From NCBI GenBank assembly GCA_016786965.1, contig JAEUVL010001076.1, forward strand, positions 1 through 5,280: DNA of 5,280 nt, written 5' to 3'. How positions within the stretch are numbered: the first letter of the stretch is position 1; each line of letters opens with the position of its first letter. Source of the stretch: Chitinophagaceae bacterium. Lineage in GTDB: Bacteria; Bacteroidota; Bacteroidia; Chitinophagales; Chitinophagaceae. Both the position numbers and the translations under genes were made by a program. Below are positions 1 through 5,280 of the stretch, piece after piece. The notes beneath the pieces were generated by a model that was given only the letters and a program-made list of their open reading frames with translations, searched no databases and was not told where the DNA came from.

Positions 1-505
1 CGAGGCCGGAATTGGGTTCATCGCAGAAAAGATATTTGGGGTTCAGCACAATGGCCCTTGCCAATGCCACCCGTTTCTTCATCCCCCCGCTCAGTTCAGA
101 GGGGTATTTTTTATTTGCATCCACCAGGTTCACCCGGGCCAGTACTTCATTCACCCGGTCCAGTTTTTTTCTAAAAGAACCTTTCGTAAACATACTCAGC
201 GGAAACATCACATTCTCCTGTACGTTCAAACTGTCGAACAGGGCCGAGCCCTGGAACAGCATGCCTATCTCTTTGCGGATCTCTGTTTTGTCGGCGCCTT
301 TCATGGCCGTAAAATTCTGCCCACCATAAAGGATATCTCCTTCATCAGGCTCAAAAAGGCCCACCATGCATTTCTGCAACACCGTTTTGCCGCTGCCGCT
401 GGAGCCAATGATCAGGTTGCATTGCCCGGCTTTCATTACGCAGCTTACGTCTTCTATTACGACCTTGTCGCCAAAACTTTTCTTTATATTTTTTACTTCA
501 ATCAT
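1..505 (-). CDS. mlaF: ABC transporter ATP-binding protein, MlaF-type (N-terminal part, runs off window)
   Basis: This is the nucleotide-binding subunit that powers an Mla/MCE-type phospholipid transporter at the cytoplasmic face of the inner membrane; the permease encoded just upstream is its expected partner. The 168 visible residues contain, in order, Walker A GSSGSGKT (34-41), a Q-loop at FQGSALFDS (Q85), the ABC signature LSGGMKKR (138-145) and Walker B YLFCDEP (158-164, with D162 and catalytic E163). The frame is still open at base 1. Family members are about 250 residues, so the D-loop end, the switch histidine and about 80 C-terminal residues lie outside. The ATG at 505 is the only sensible start: an in-frame TAA lies six codons upstream with no other ATG between. 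No Shine-Dalgarno sequence is seen, which is usual in Bacteroidetes. The family assignment is strong; the transported lipid is inferred. Confidence 0.93.
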   Translation of the reverse strand, partial: MIEVKNIKKSFGDKVVIEDVSCVMKAGQCNLIIGSSGSGKTVLQKCMVGLFEPDEGDILYGGQNFTAMKGADKTEIRKEIGMLFQGSALFDSLNVQENVMFPLSMFTKGSFRKKLDRVNEVLARVNLVDANKKYPSELSGGMKKRVALARAIVLNPKYLFCDEPNSGL

Positions 506-585
506 GAGAGAGGCAGCGAGCGGTTAGCTGCGGGTTTCCGGGTTAGTCGTTTTTGTTTCAGGTGTCAAAAAATAACAGATCGGCG

Positions 586-747
586 TTAGTAATACATTTT
601 TATTTTACCAGCGACAGTAACACAGATCATCTTCGTTGCAGCCTGTCCCGCCTTTCTTCTGGCGGGATCGCACACTTCATCGTTCTGTTCGCTATTCATC
701 AAAACCCCTTGCTGATCTGCAGGATCAGCTTTCAATACTTTCCTCAT
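586..747 (-). CDS. Candidate 53-residue small ORF between mlaE and mlaF (unrecognised, may be non-coding)
   Basis: An ATG at 747 opens an uninterrupted frame of 53 codons ending in TAA at 588-586. It begins 3 nt after the mlaE stop codon and is in the same frame as mlaE. The product would start MRKVLKADPADQQGVLM and end in AGKIKMYY. It is hydrophilic, with a mildly hydrophobic stretch (MICVTVAG) near the C-terminus, no signal peptide and no motif I recognise. In favour of a gene: it fills two thirds of an otherwise empty gap inside a transporter operon and sits in the position expected for translational coupling. Against: it contains two inverted repeats (647-666 and 711-729), its composition is unremarkable, and a frame this long can arise by chance. 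It could also be a decayed 3' extension of mlaE. Confidence 0.2.
   Translation of the reverse strand: MRKVLKADPADQQGVLMNSEQNDEVCDPARRKAGQAATKMICVTVAGKIKMYY
647..666. repeat. Inverted repeat, 6-bp GC stem with 8-nt loop, in the mlaE-mlaF gap
   Basis: CCCGCC (647-652) and GGCGGG (661-666) are perfect inverted copies around an 8-nt loop; T646 and A667 add a seventh pair. In the mlaE-mlaF transcript this would form a stable hairpin. No T-run follows it on the minus strand, so it is not a canonical intrinsic terminator. It could stabilise the mlaE mRNA end, attenuate mlaF expression, or be a dispersed palindromic repeat. Confidence 0.5.
711..729. repeat. Inverted repeat just after mlaE, 7-bp stem with 5-nt loop
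   Basis: GCTGATC (711-717) and GATCAGC (723-729) are perfect inverted copies around a 5-nt loop. The hairpin lies 21 nt past the mlaE stop codon in the transcript. On the minus strand it is followed by AAGGGG and then only four Ts, so it is at best a weak terminator or attenuator. A 3'-end protecting hairpin is equally possible. It also lies inside the candidate small ORF. Confidence 0.45.
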
Positions 748-750
748 TTC

Positions 751-1494
751 TTATTTCGGCAGCAACAAGGCCGACAAAATATAATCGCAAAACAGGATCA
801 ATATACAACTCACCACCACCGCTTTGGTACTGGCACGACCGATCTCCAATGCGCCCCCCTTTACATAATAACCATAAAATGCGGGTACACTTGAAATGAT
901 AAACGCAAACACATACGCTTTAATAAGCGCAAAGATCACATTAAATGGTACAAAGAATTCCAGCAGGCCTTTGTCGTAATCGCTGGCGGAAAGTATTCCC
1001 ACAGCCACGCCGGCCAGTCTTCCACCCCAGATGCCCAGCGCCATCGCTATTACCACCAGCAGCGGTATCATCAGCAGGGCGGCCACTATTTTGGGCATTA
1101 TCAGGTATGCTTTGGTATTGATACCCATGATCTCCAGCGCATCTATCTGCTCACTTACCCGCATATTTCCCAACTCACTGGCTATACGGCTGCCTGCCAC
1201 ACCGGCCAGTACAATACATACCAGGGTAGGGGCAAACTCCAGTATCACGGTATCCCGTACGATCTGGCCAATAGTAGAAGGGGGAATAAGGGGACTTACC
1301 AACTGGTAAGCTGTCTGAATAGTGGATACCGCTCCAATAAAAACGGAAATAATAGCCACAATACCCAATGATCCAAATCCTATTTCGGTGCACTGGTGGA
1401 TGAATTCTTTCCAGTACATCCGGACATTTTCCGGCTTTGAAAACATGCCCTTTATCATCAGAAGGTACCGGCCTATATCGCTGAAAATCGTCAT
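751..1494 (-). CDS. mlaE: ABC transporter permease, MlaE/YrbE family
   Basis: This is the integral inner-membrane subunit of an Mla/MCE-type phospholipid transporter. It couples to the MlaF-type ATPase encoded downstream and, in known systems, to an MCE-domain lipid-binding protein. At 247 residues it has normal family length. Hydrophobic segments lie roughly at 42-65, 83-101, 132-158, 186-206 and 224-245, after an amphipathic N-terminal region. The diagnostic cytoplasmic loop ELGNMRVSEQIDALE is at 107-121, and the conserved C-terminal motif GYYVKGGALEIGRASTKAVV is at 208-227. The ATG at 1494 is the first start after an in-frame TAA at 1528-1530 that falls within the octamer repeat. No Shine-Dalgarno sequence or convincing promoter is visible. 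The 245-bp gap to mlaF is long for subunits that are commonly closely packed. The identity is secure by motif; the direction of lipid transport cannot be told from sequence. Confidence 0.93.
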   Translation of the reverse strand: MTIFSDIGRYLLMIKGMFSKPENVRMYWKEFIHQCTEIGFGSLGIVAIISVFIGAVSTIQTAYQLVSPLIPPSTIGQIVRDTVILEFAPTLVCIVLAGVAGSRIASELGNMRVSEQIDALEIMGINTKAYLIMPKIVAALLMIPLLVVIAMALGIWGGRLAGVAVGILSASDYDKGLLEFFVPFNVIFALIKAYVFAFIISSVPAFYGYYVKGGALEIGRASTKAVVVSCILILFCDYILSALLLPK

Positions 1495-1526
1495 TTCGGG
1501 TGTAAAATACGGAGGAAAATCGATCA

Positions 1527-1665
1527 GTTAATTGGTTTATTTGTTTATCAGTTTATTGGGTTTTGATAGTTCAGGTTTTCCTAAGGCATGTAAGCTCTCA
1601 GATGAACGGGTTCTACCTTATAAACTAATAAACCAATTAACCAGTTAACCATTTAACTTATAAAC
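1527..1665. repeat. Two inverted arrays of an AT-rich 8-bp tandem repeat (long imperfect inverted repeat)
   Basis: On the plus strand 1618-1665 divides without remainder into six octamers: TTATAAAC, TAATAAAC, CAATTAAC, CAGTTAAC, CATTTAAC and TTATAAAC, followed by a partial CTAAC. The consensus is an AT-rich pentamer then AAC. At 1527-1558 four octamers lie in the opposite orientation: GTTAATTG, GTTTATTT, GTTTATCA and GTTTATTG. The arms pair: 1527-1548 is complementary to 1620-1641 at 21 of 22 positions (mismatch T1542/T1626), enclosing a unique centre of about 71 nt. The element occupies most of the gap between the malic enzyme stop and the mlaE start and would be transcribed as a long AU-rich hairpin. 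It could act as a transcription or mRNA-processing boundary or simply be a dispersed intergenic repeat. It is not a typical GC-stem/T-run terminator. Confidence 0.75.
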
Positions 1666-1671
1666 CTAACT

Positions 1672-4014
1672 CTACATATCCTTACTCACTTTCCGGAATC
1701 GCTTCCACCATTTTGATCGCTTTACGATCTCATCCGTTGGGGTTTTGCTCTTTATCTGGGCATCCACCACCGCAATCAGCGCCATATTAAGAATGCTGCG
1801 TACAGAGCTGCCCAGTTGCAATATATGTACCGGTTTATTCAAACCTAACAGAATTGGTCCTACTGCATCAGCTGTTTCCAGTTCCTTCATCAGGTTATAA
1901 GCAATATTACCGGCTGCCAGGTTAGGGAATATCATGGCATTCACATCCTGGTCCACCAGTTCGCTGAAGGGATAGTTCTCTTTCATCAACTCCCTGTTGA
2001 AAGCCACACTGGCCTGCATTTCTCCATCCACCAGCAGTGAAGGCATTTTTTCTTTTACCAGCCGCCTTGCTTCTGCCACCAGTCTTGCCTCCGGCGAATC
2101 ACTGCTGCCGAAATTGGAATAACTCAGCATGGCTATCCGCGGAATAATATTAAAGCTGCGCACTTCTTTGGCCACCAGCAGGGTGATCTCTGCCAGTTCT
2201 TCTGCCGTAGGATTAAAGTTTACCGTGGTATCGGCCAGGAACAGCGGGCCTTTCTTGGTCAGCATCAGGTACATGCCTGCTATTTTCTTTACGCCGGGTT
2301 CTGTACCGATGGTTTGCAATGCCGGGCGGATCGTATCAGGATAGTTTTTGGCAAGGCCTGATATCATCGCATCTGCATCCCCACATTCCACCATCATACA
2401 GCCATAGTAGTTGCGGTCTTTCATTATCTTTTTTGCTTCGTAGGCATTGAATCCTTTTCTTCCTCTTTTGGCAAAAAATAATTCAGCGTATTTGTTTCTT
2501 CTTTCTTCCATCTCATCACTTCGTGGGTCGAAGATGGGCAATCCATCCAGGTCGATGCCATTCGCATCAGCAATGGTTTTGATCTTGCCTTCATCGCCCA
2601 ATAAGATGGGATAGCCGATCCCTTCATCAAAGATGATCTGGGCTGCTTTCAATATCTTGACATTATCTGCTTCGGCAAATACAATACGCTTGGGATCACG
2701 CCGGGCCTTATTACCTATTATACGCATCACCTGGTTGTCGAGGCCCAGGCGTTTGTTCAGGTTGGTGATGTATTTATCCCAGTCGGTAATGGGGTGCTTG
2801 GCAACCCCGCTGTCCATTGCTGCTTTGGCTACTGCCGGTGCTACGGTGGTCAGCAGCCTGGGATCGAGTGGCTTGGGTATGATATAGTTTGCACCGAAAG
2901 TGATGTTCTTTTCATTGTAGGCCATGTTCACAATGTCCGGCACGGGTGTCTTGGCCAGTTCTGCCAGCGCTTTTACAGCGGCCAGTTTCATTTCCTCATT
3001 AATGTTTTTGGCCCTTACATCCAATGCACCGCGGAAGATATAGGGGAAGCCAAGCACATTATTTACCTGGTTGGGATAATCGCTGCGGCCGGTGGCCATG
3101 ATGATGTCTTTGCGGGCACCGGTGGCATCATCCCAGCTGATCTCCGGGTCAGGGTTGGCCATGGCAAACACGATAGGGTTTTTGGCCATGCTCTTTACCA
3201 TATCAGCCGTTACACAGTTGCCAGCACTCAGTCCTATAAAAACATCAGCATCCTTCATGGCCTGTGCCAGTGTCATCTCGCCTTTGGCGTTAGCAAATTT
3301 TAATTTAAAGTCTTCCAGTTCGGTGCGTCCTTTATGTAACACACCTTTGCGGTCGAACAGCAAAAAGTTTTCATGCTTGGCACCCAGTGCTTCATACAGC
3401 ATGATGCAGGCCATGGCAGCAGCGCCGGCGCCATTGACCACAAACTTTACTTTCTCTATTTTCTTCTTCTGTATATCCAGCGCATTTAATAATGCCGCTG
3501 CGCTGATGATGGCCGTACCGTGCTGATCATCGTGCATCACCGGGATGTTCATCTGCTTTTTCAGTTCCCGTTCTATGTAGAAACACTCCGGCGCTTTAAT
3601 ATCTTCCAGGTTGATGCCGCCAAAAGTGGGCTCCAGCGACTTGACTATTTGTACAAACTTCTCCGGGTCTTTTTCATTGATCTCGATATCAAACACATCA
3701 ATATCAGCAAAGATCTTGAACAGTACTCCCTTTCCTTCCATTACTGGTTTACCGGCTTCCGGGCCAATATCGCCAAGGCCGAGTACGGCAGTACCATTGC
3801 TGATAACGGCCACCAGGTTTCCTTTAGCGGTGTACTTATATACGTTCTCGATATTCTCGGCAATTTCCAGGCAGGGGGCTGCCACACCGGGTGAGTAGGC
3901 AAGGGAGAGGTCCCGTTGGGTTTTGGCTTCTTTGGTGGGTACTACTTCTATCTTTCCCGGCCTTCCTTTCGCATGGTATTCGAGTGCCTGTTGCTTGCGT
4001 AAATCGTTGGACAT
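1672..4014 (-). CDS. maeB: NADP-dependent malic enzyme, MaeB type, with C-terminal phosphotransacetylase-like domain
   Basis: This cytoplasmic enzyme oxidatively decarboxylates malate to pyruvate and CO2 while reducing NAD(P)+. Its 780 residues match the usual two-part MaeB architecture. The malic enzyme half (about 1-425) carries the presumed catalytic acid Y40 in SLAYSPGVAAPCLEI and catalytic base K95 in MEGKGVLFK. Metal ligands are E137/D138 (NLEDIKAPECF) and D162/D163 (HDDQHGTAI). The Rossmann loop NGAGAAA is at 194-200, followed by acidic FDRKG (220-224), then ANPDPEI (286-292) and NQVNNVLGFP (315-324). The C-terminal half (about 440-757) is phosphotransacetylase-like, with SNFGSSDSPE (633-642), VDGEMQASVAFN (662-673) and IFPNLAAGNIAYNL (695-708). 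In characterised MaeB proteins this domain is regulatory and senses acetyl-CoA rather than acting as a transferase; applying that here is inference. The start is firm: an in-frame TAA sits only two codons upstream of the ATG. The stop is TAG. The last 16 residues form a basic, aromatic tail. NADP preference is assumed from the family. Confidence 0.95.
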   Translation of the reverse strand: MSNDLRKQQALEYHAKGRPGKIEVVPTKEAKTQRDLSLAYSPGVAAPCLEIAENIENVYKYTAKGNLVAVISNGTAVLGLGDIGPEAGKPVMEGKGVLFKIFADIDVFDIEINEKDPEKFVQIVKSLEPTFGGINLEDIKAPECFYIERELKKQMNIPVMHDDQHGTAIISAAALLNALDIQKKKIEKVKFVVNGAGAAAMACIMLYEALGAKHENFLLFDRKGVLHKGRTELEDFKLKFANAKGEMTLAQAMKDADVFIGLSAGNCVTADMVKSMAKNPIVFAMANPDPEISWDDATGARKDIIMATGRSDYPNQVNNVLGFPYIFRGALDVRAKNINEEMKLAAVKALAELAKTPVPDIVNMAYNEKNITFGANYIIPKPLDPRLLTTVAPAVAKAAMDSGVAKHPITDWDKYITNLNKRLGLDNQVMRIIGNKARRDPKRIVFAEADNVKILKAAQIIFDEGIGYPILLGDEGKIKTIADANGIDLDGLPIFDPRSDEMEERRNKYAELFFAKRGRKGFNAYEAKKIMKDRNYYGCMMVECGDADAMISGLAKNYPDTIRPALQTIGTEPGVKKIAGMYLMLTKKGPLFLADTTVNFNPTAEELAEITLLVAKEVRSFNIIPRIAMLSYSNFGSSDSPEARLVAEARRLVKEKMPSLLVDGEMQASVAFNRELMKENYPFSELVDQDVNAMIFPNLAAGNIAYNLMKELETADAVGPILLGLNKPVHILQLGSSVRSILNMALIAVVDAQIKSKTPTDEIVKRSKWWKRFRKVSKDM

Positions 4015-4044
4015 AGAAAATTATTAAGTTACCAACTGCTGAAA

Positions 4045-4068
4045 TGCAGCTCAGCTAAATGGGCTGCA
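4045..4068 (-). promoter_or_regulatory. Leader hairpin 30 nt upstream of the maeB start
   Basis: TGCAGC (4045-4050) and GCTGCA (4063-4068) are perfect inverted copies. One G-T and one C-G pair extend the stem to about 8 pairs around an 8-nt loop. It lies in what would be the 5' untranslated region of maeB if transcription starts above about 4070. It could affect mRNA stability or translation, or be a dimeric regulator's half-sites. No T-run follows, so it is not an attenuator of the usual kind. Its function is unproven. Confidence 0.3.
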
Positions 4069-4100
4069 ATGTACAAAATAATATTCCGAACGGGTTTTTA

Positions 4101-4279
4101 GGTAAAATGGCCGGAAAGGGGTGAAGGACAAAAGGTTAAGACCGGGAGAAAGGCAGCGGATAACGCCTGACAGGCAGGCTGATTTTACCGTCTCGCTGGG
4201 GCGGTACGCCATAAACCACTACATTTTACCAGCTCCGCCTGCATTTCCTGCCCTTCCGTACCGGGTTGGCGATTTTACC
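4101..4279. promoter_or_regulatory. Four copies of ATTTTACC upstream of maeB
   Basis: ATTTTACC occurs on the plus strand at 4182-4189, 4223-4230 and 4272-4279, and in the opposite orientation (GGTAAAAT) at 4101-4108. Flanks differ apart from a G or C before the motif in each case. All four lie within 180 bp in the presumed maeB control region. They may be binding sites for a regulator or remnants of a larger repeat. The unequal spacing (81, 41 and 49 bp) argues against a strict tandem repeat. Confidence 0.3.
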
Positions 4280-4306
4280 CATTTCGTAAATCATTGATAA
4301 TCATTT

Positions 4307-4356
4307 AAAAAAACCTGTACCCCCTTGTATAACGGTCTGGAGCCCCTTATACAGGG
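4307..4356 (-). terminator. Possible transcription end of the amidohydrolase unit
   Basis: On the minus strand a stem formed by CCTGTA (complement of 4350-4355) and TACAGG (complement of 4314-4319) directly abuts a run of seven Ts (4307-4313). The loop is large (30 nt) but holds an alternative stem: GTATAA (4327-4332) pairs with TTATAC (4347-4352), with one further pair. The T-run and orientation fit an intrinsic terminator for RNA coming from the M20 gene through the palindromic array. The 6-bp stem with a long loop is not a textbook terminator. Confidence 0.35.
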
Positions 4357-4527
4357 CCTTTACCCCATTCGGTAAGGGGCTATAGCCCCTTCGGCAGGGG
4401 GGTATACCCCCTTCGGCAGGGGCTATACCCCCTTATTCAACCCCCTTTACCCCCTTCGATAAGGGGCTATAGCCCCTGGACAAGGGTCTCGAGACCGTTG
4501 AGCAAGGGGCTAGCCCGGTTGGAAAGG
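4311..4527. repeat. 22-bp-period array of about ten GC-rich palindromic units
   Basis: Units begin at about 4311, 4333, 4354, 4376, 4398, 4419, 4441, 4463, 4484 and 4506, spaced 21-22 bp. Each is a core of about 14 bp plus a spacer of about 8 bp. Perfect palindromic cores are GGGGCTATAGCCCC (4376-4389 and 4463-4476), GGGGGTATACCCCC (4398-4411), GGTCTCGAGACC (4485-4496) and GGGCTAGCCC (4507-4516). GGGGCTATACCCCC (4419-4432) is nearly so. Spacers resemble TTCGGCA or TTCGATAA. The first three units are degenerate, and 4441-4454 has CCCCC where GGGGG is expected. The array lies 45 bp past the M20 stop and would be in that gene's 3' untranslated RNA. It may be a processing or termination element, a multi-site protein target, or an expanding minisatellite. 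There are no long unique spacers, so it is not a CRISPR. Confidence 0.85.
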
Positions 4528-4571
4528 AGGAAATGCTTGTTTGCAGGTTTGTTAGTGTTATTGGGAGGTAC

Positions 4572-5280
4572 TCACACCTCCACACTGCTCCCTAGCCACG
4601 CCATCATACCCATACCCACTTCAATGGCATTTTCATCAATATTAAAAGTAGGGGTGTGTACTCCGGAGGTAATGCCTTTGGCTTTGTTCATGGTGCCGAG
4701 GCGGTAGAAGCAGGCCGGTATCTGCTGTGCATAGTAACCAAAATCTTCGGCGCCCATGCGGAGTTCTGTTTCGCTTACGTTGGCCGCACCGGCATAGTCG
4801 GCTGCCAGCGACATTGCGGCAGCCGTTAATGGCTCATTATTAAATACGCAGGGATAGCCCACATCAATATGCAGGTCGCAGGTGCCACCCATTGAGGCAA
4901 CGAGATTGTTGCAGGTTTGTTTGATGAGTTCATGTGCCCGGAAACGCCACTCTTCATTCATAGCCCTAAAAGTGCCCATCAGTTTTACTTCATTGGGAAT
5001 TACATTGGTGGTATTGCCCGCATTGAAAGAGGTGATGGATAATACCGATGGATTGAAGGGATTATTATTTCTGCTGATGATCTGCTGCAGGGCAATGATG
5101 AGATGTGAGCTGATAAGGATGGGGTCCACAGCCAGGTGTGGCGAGGCCGCATGCCCACCCTTGCCTTTTACGGTGATATACAATTCATCGGCGCTGGCCA
5201 TTACCTGCCCGCCGCGGAAACTGAGTTGGCCCACTTCCATCATCGTATGCACATGCAGGGCTAAGATGCCTTGCGGTTTG
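4572..5280 (-). CDS. M20-family amidohydrolase/peptidase (C-terminal part, start outside window)
   Basis: This is a metal-dependent hydrolase of the M20D type, related to hippurate, N-acyl-amino-acid and indole-acetyl-amino-acid amidohydrolases. It cleaves an amide bond to release a free amino acid. The frame is open at the window edge; 235 residues are visible of about 390-400 expected, so the N-terminal metal ligands are missing. A GTG at 5252 is in frame but is internal: the preceding residues (KPQGILALH) are typical M20 sequence. Visible motifs are LHVH at 8-11 with a conserved histidine, GKGGHAASPH of the dimerisation domain (39-48), NAGNTTNVIP (86-95), MGAEDF (175-180) and SGVHTPTF with a metal-ligand histidine (205-212). 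The stop is TGA. The palindromic array follows 45 bp downstream. Substrate cannot be told from the fragment, so no gene symbol is given. Confidence 0.92.
   Translation of the reverse strand, partial: KPQGILALHVHTMMEVGQLSFRGGQVMASADELYITVKGKGGHAASPHLAVDPILISSHLIIALQQIISRNNNPFNPSVLSITSFNAGNTTNVIPNEVKLMGTFRAMNEEWRFRAHELIKQTCNNLVASMGGTCDLHIDVGYPCVFNNEPLTAAAMSLAADYAGAANVSETELRMGAEDFGYYAQQIPACFYRLGTMNKAKGITSGVHTPTFNIDENAIEVGMGMMAWLGSSVEV

Larger units (their letters stand above)
4015..4571. other. 557-bp gene-free intergenic region upstream of maeB
   Basis: I see no credible coding frame here on either strand. The half next to maeB (4015-4300) should hold its promoter and leader; it contains a leader hairpin, a cluster of ATTTTACC motifs and a short palindrome GCCTGACAGGC at 4165-4175. 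I searched the minus strand for the Bacteroidetes promoter pattern (TTG, 19-21 nt, TAnnTTTG). I found only a 7-of-8 match to the -7 box, TTATTTTG at about 4074-4081, with no TTG at the right distance, so no promoter is called. The half next to the amidohydrolase (4307-4527) is taken up by a T7 run and the 22-bp palindromic array. The remaining 44 bp before the amidohydrolase stop look featureless. Confidence 0.8.

Noticed and set aside
553..894. Plus-strand open frame of 113 codons
   Set aside because: It overlaps the 3' end of mlaE on the opposite strand and its translation resembles no known protein; it is most likely an antisense shadow.
1502..1509. Bacteroidetes-type -7 promoter box for mlaE (TATTTTAC on the minus strand)
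   Set aside because: It matches only 6 of 8 positions in form, lies too close to the start codon and has no TTG at the expected -33 spacing.
2794..3303. Plus-strand open frame of 169 codons
   Set aside because: It lies wholly antisense within the well-supported malic enzyme gene and its translation shows no recognisable family features.
4165..4175. Palindrome GCCTGACAGGC as a terminator
   Set aside because: It has five-base arms, a one-base centre and no T-run on either strand, so it cannot be supported as a terminator.
4376..4516. CRISPR array
   Set aside because: The unit is only 22 bp with palindromic cores and short near-identical spacers of about 8 bp; there are no unique spacers of 30 bp or so and no cas genes nearby.
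4572..5252. Taking the GTG at 5252 as the start of the M20 gene
   Set aside because: The frame stays open to the window edge and the upstream residues KPQGILALH continue a normal M20 motif, so the true start is outside the window.

Overview
The window looks like an ordinary chromosomal stretch from a member of the Bacteroidetes, most plausibly a Chitinophagaceae-like genome. This is an inference. It rests on a two-gene Mla-type lipid ABC transporter, AT-rich leaders without clear Shine-Dalgarno sites, and protein sequences typical of that phylum. All recognisable genes are on the minus strand, so transcription runs from high to low coordinates.

In transcription order the window holds four genes. 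First is the C-terminal 235 residues of an M20-family amidohydrolase/peptidase (5280 to 4572, start outside the window). After a 557-bp gene-free gap comes a complete MaeB-type malic enzyme fused to a phosphotransacetylase-like domain (4014 to 1672). After a 177-bp gap comes a complete MlaE-type ABC permease (1494 to 751). After a 245-bp gap comes the first 168 residues of its MlaF-type ATPase (505 to 1, running off the window). The permease and ATPase should work together in moving phospholipids between the inner and outer membrane. The malic enzyme links malate to pyruvate with reduced-cofactor production, and the amidohydrolase releases an acyl or amino acid group from an amide. No shared pathway joins these units.

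The coding content is conventional; the unusual material is between the genes. (1) About 4311-4527, just downstream of the amidohydrolase, is a roughly ten-unit array with a 22-bp period. Each unit is a 14-bp GC-rich palindrome plus an 8-bp spacer, and several units have different sequence but remain perfectly palindromic. The array ends against a T7 run on the transcribed strand. (2) Between the malic enzyme and mlaE, 1527-1665 holds two face-to-face arrays of an 8-bp AT-rich repeat ending in AAC (four units one way, six the other), able to form a stem of about 22 bp. (3) The malic-enzyme upstream region has four copies of ATTTTACC and a leader hairpin. (4) The mlaE-mlaF gap is long for a transporter pair and contains an uninterrupted 53-codon reading frame that begins 3 nt after the mlaE stop and overlaps two hairpins. 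No CRISPR, tRNA, rRNA, insertion sequence or clear defence system is visible.
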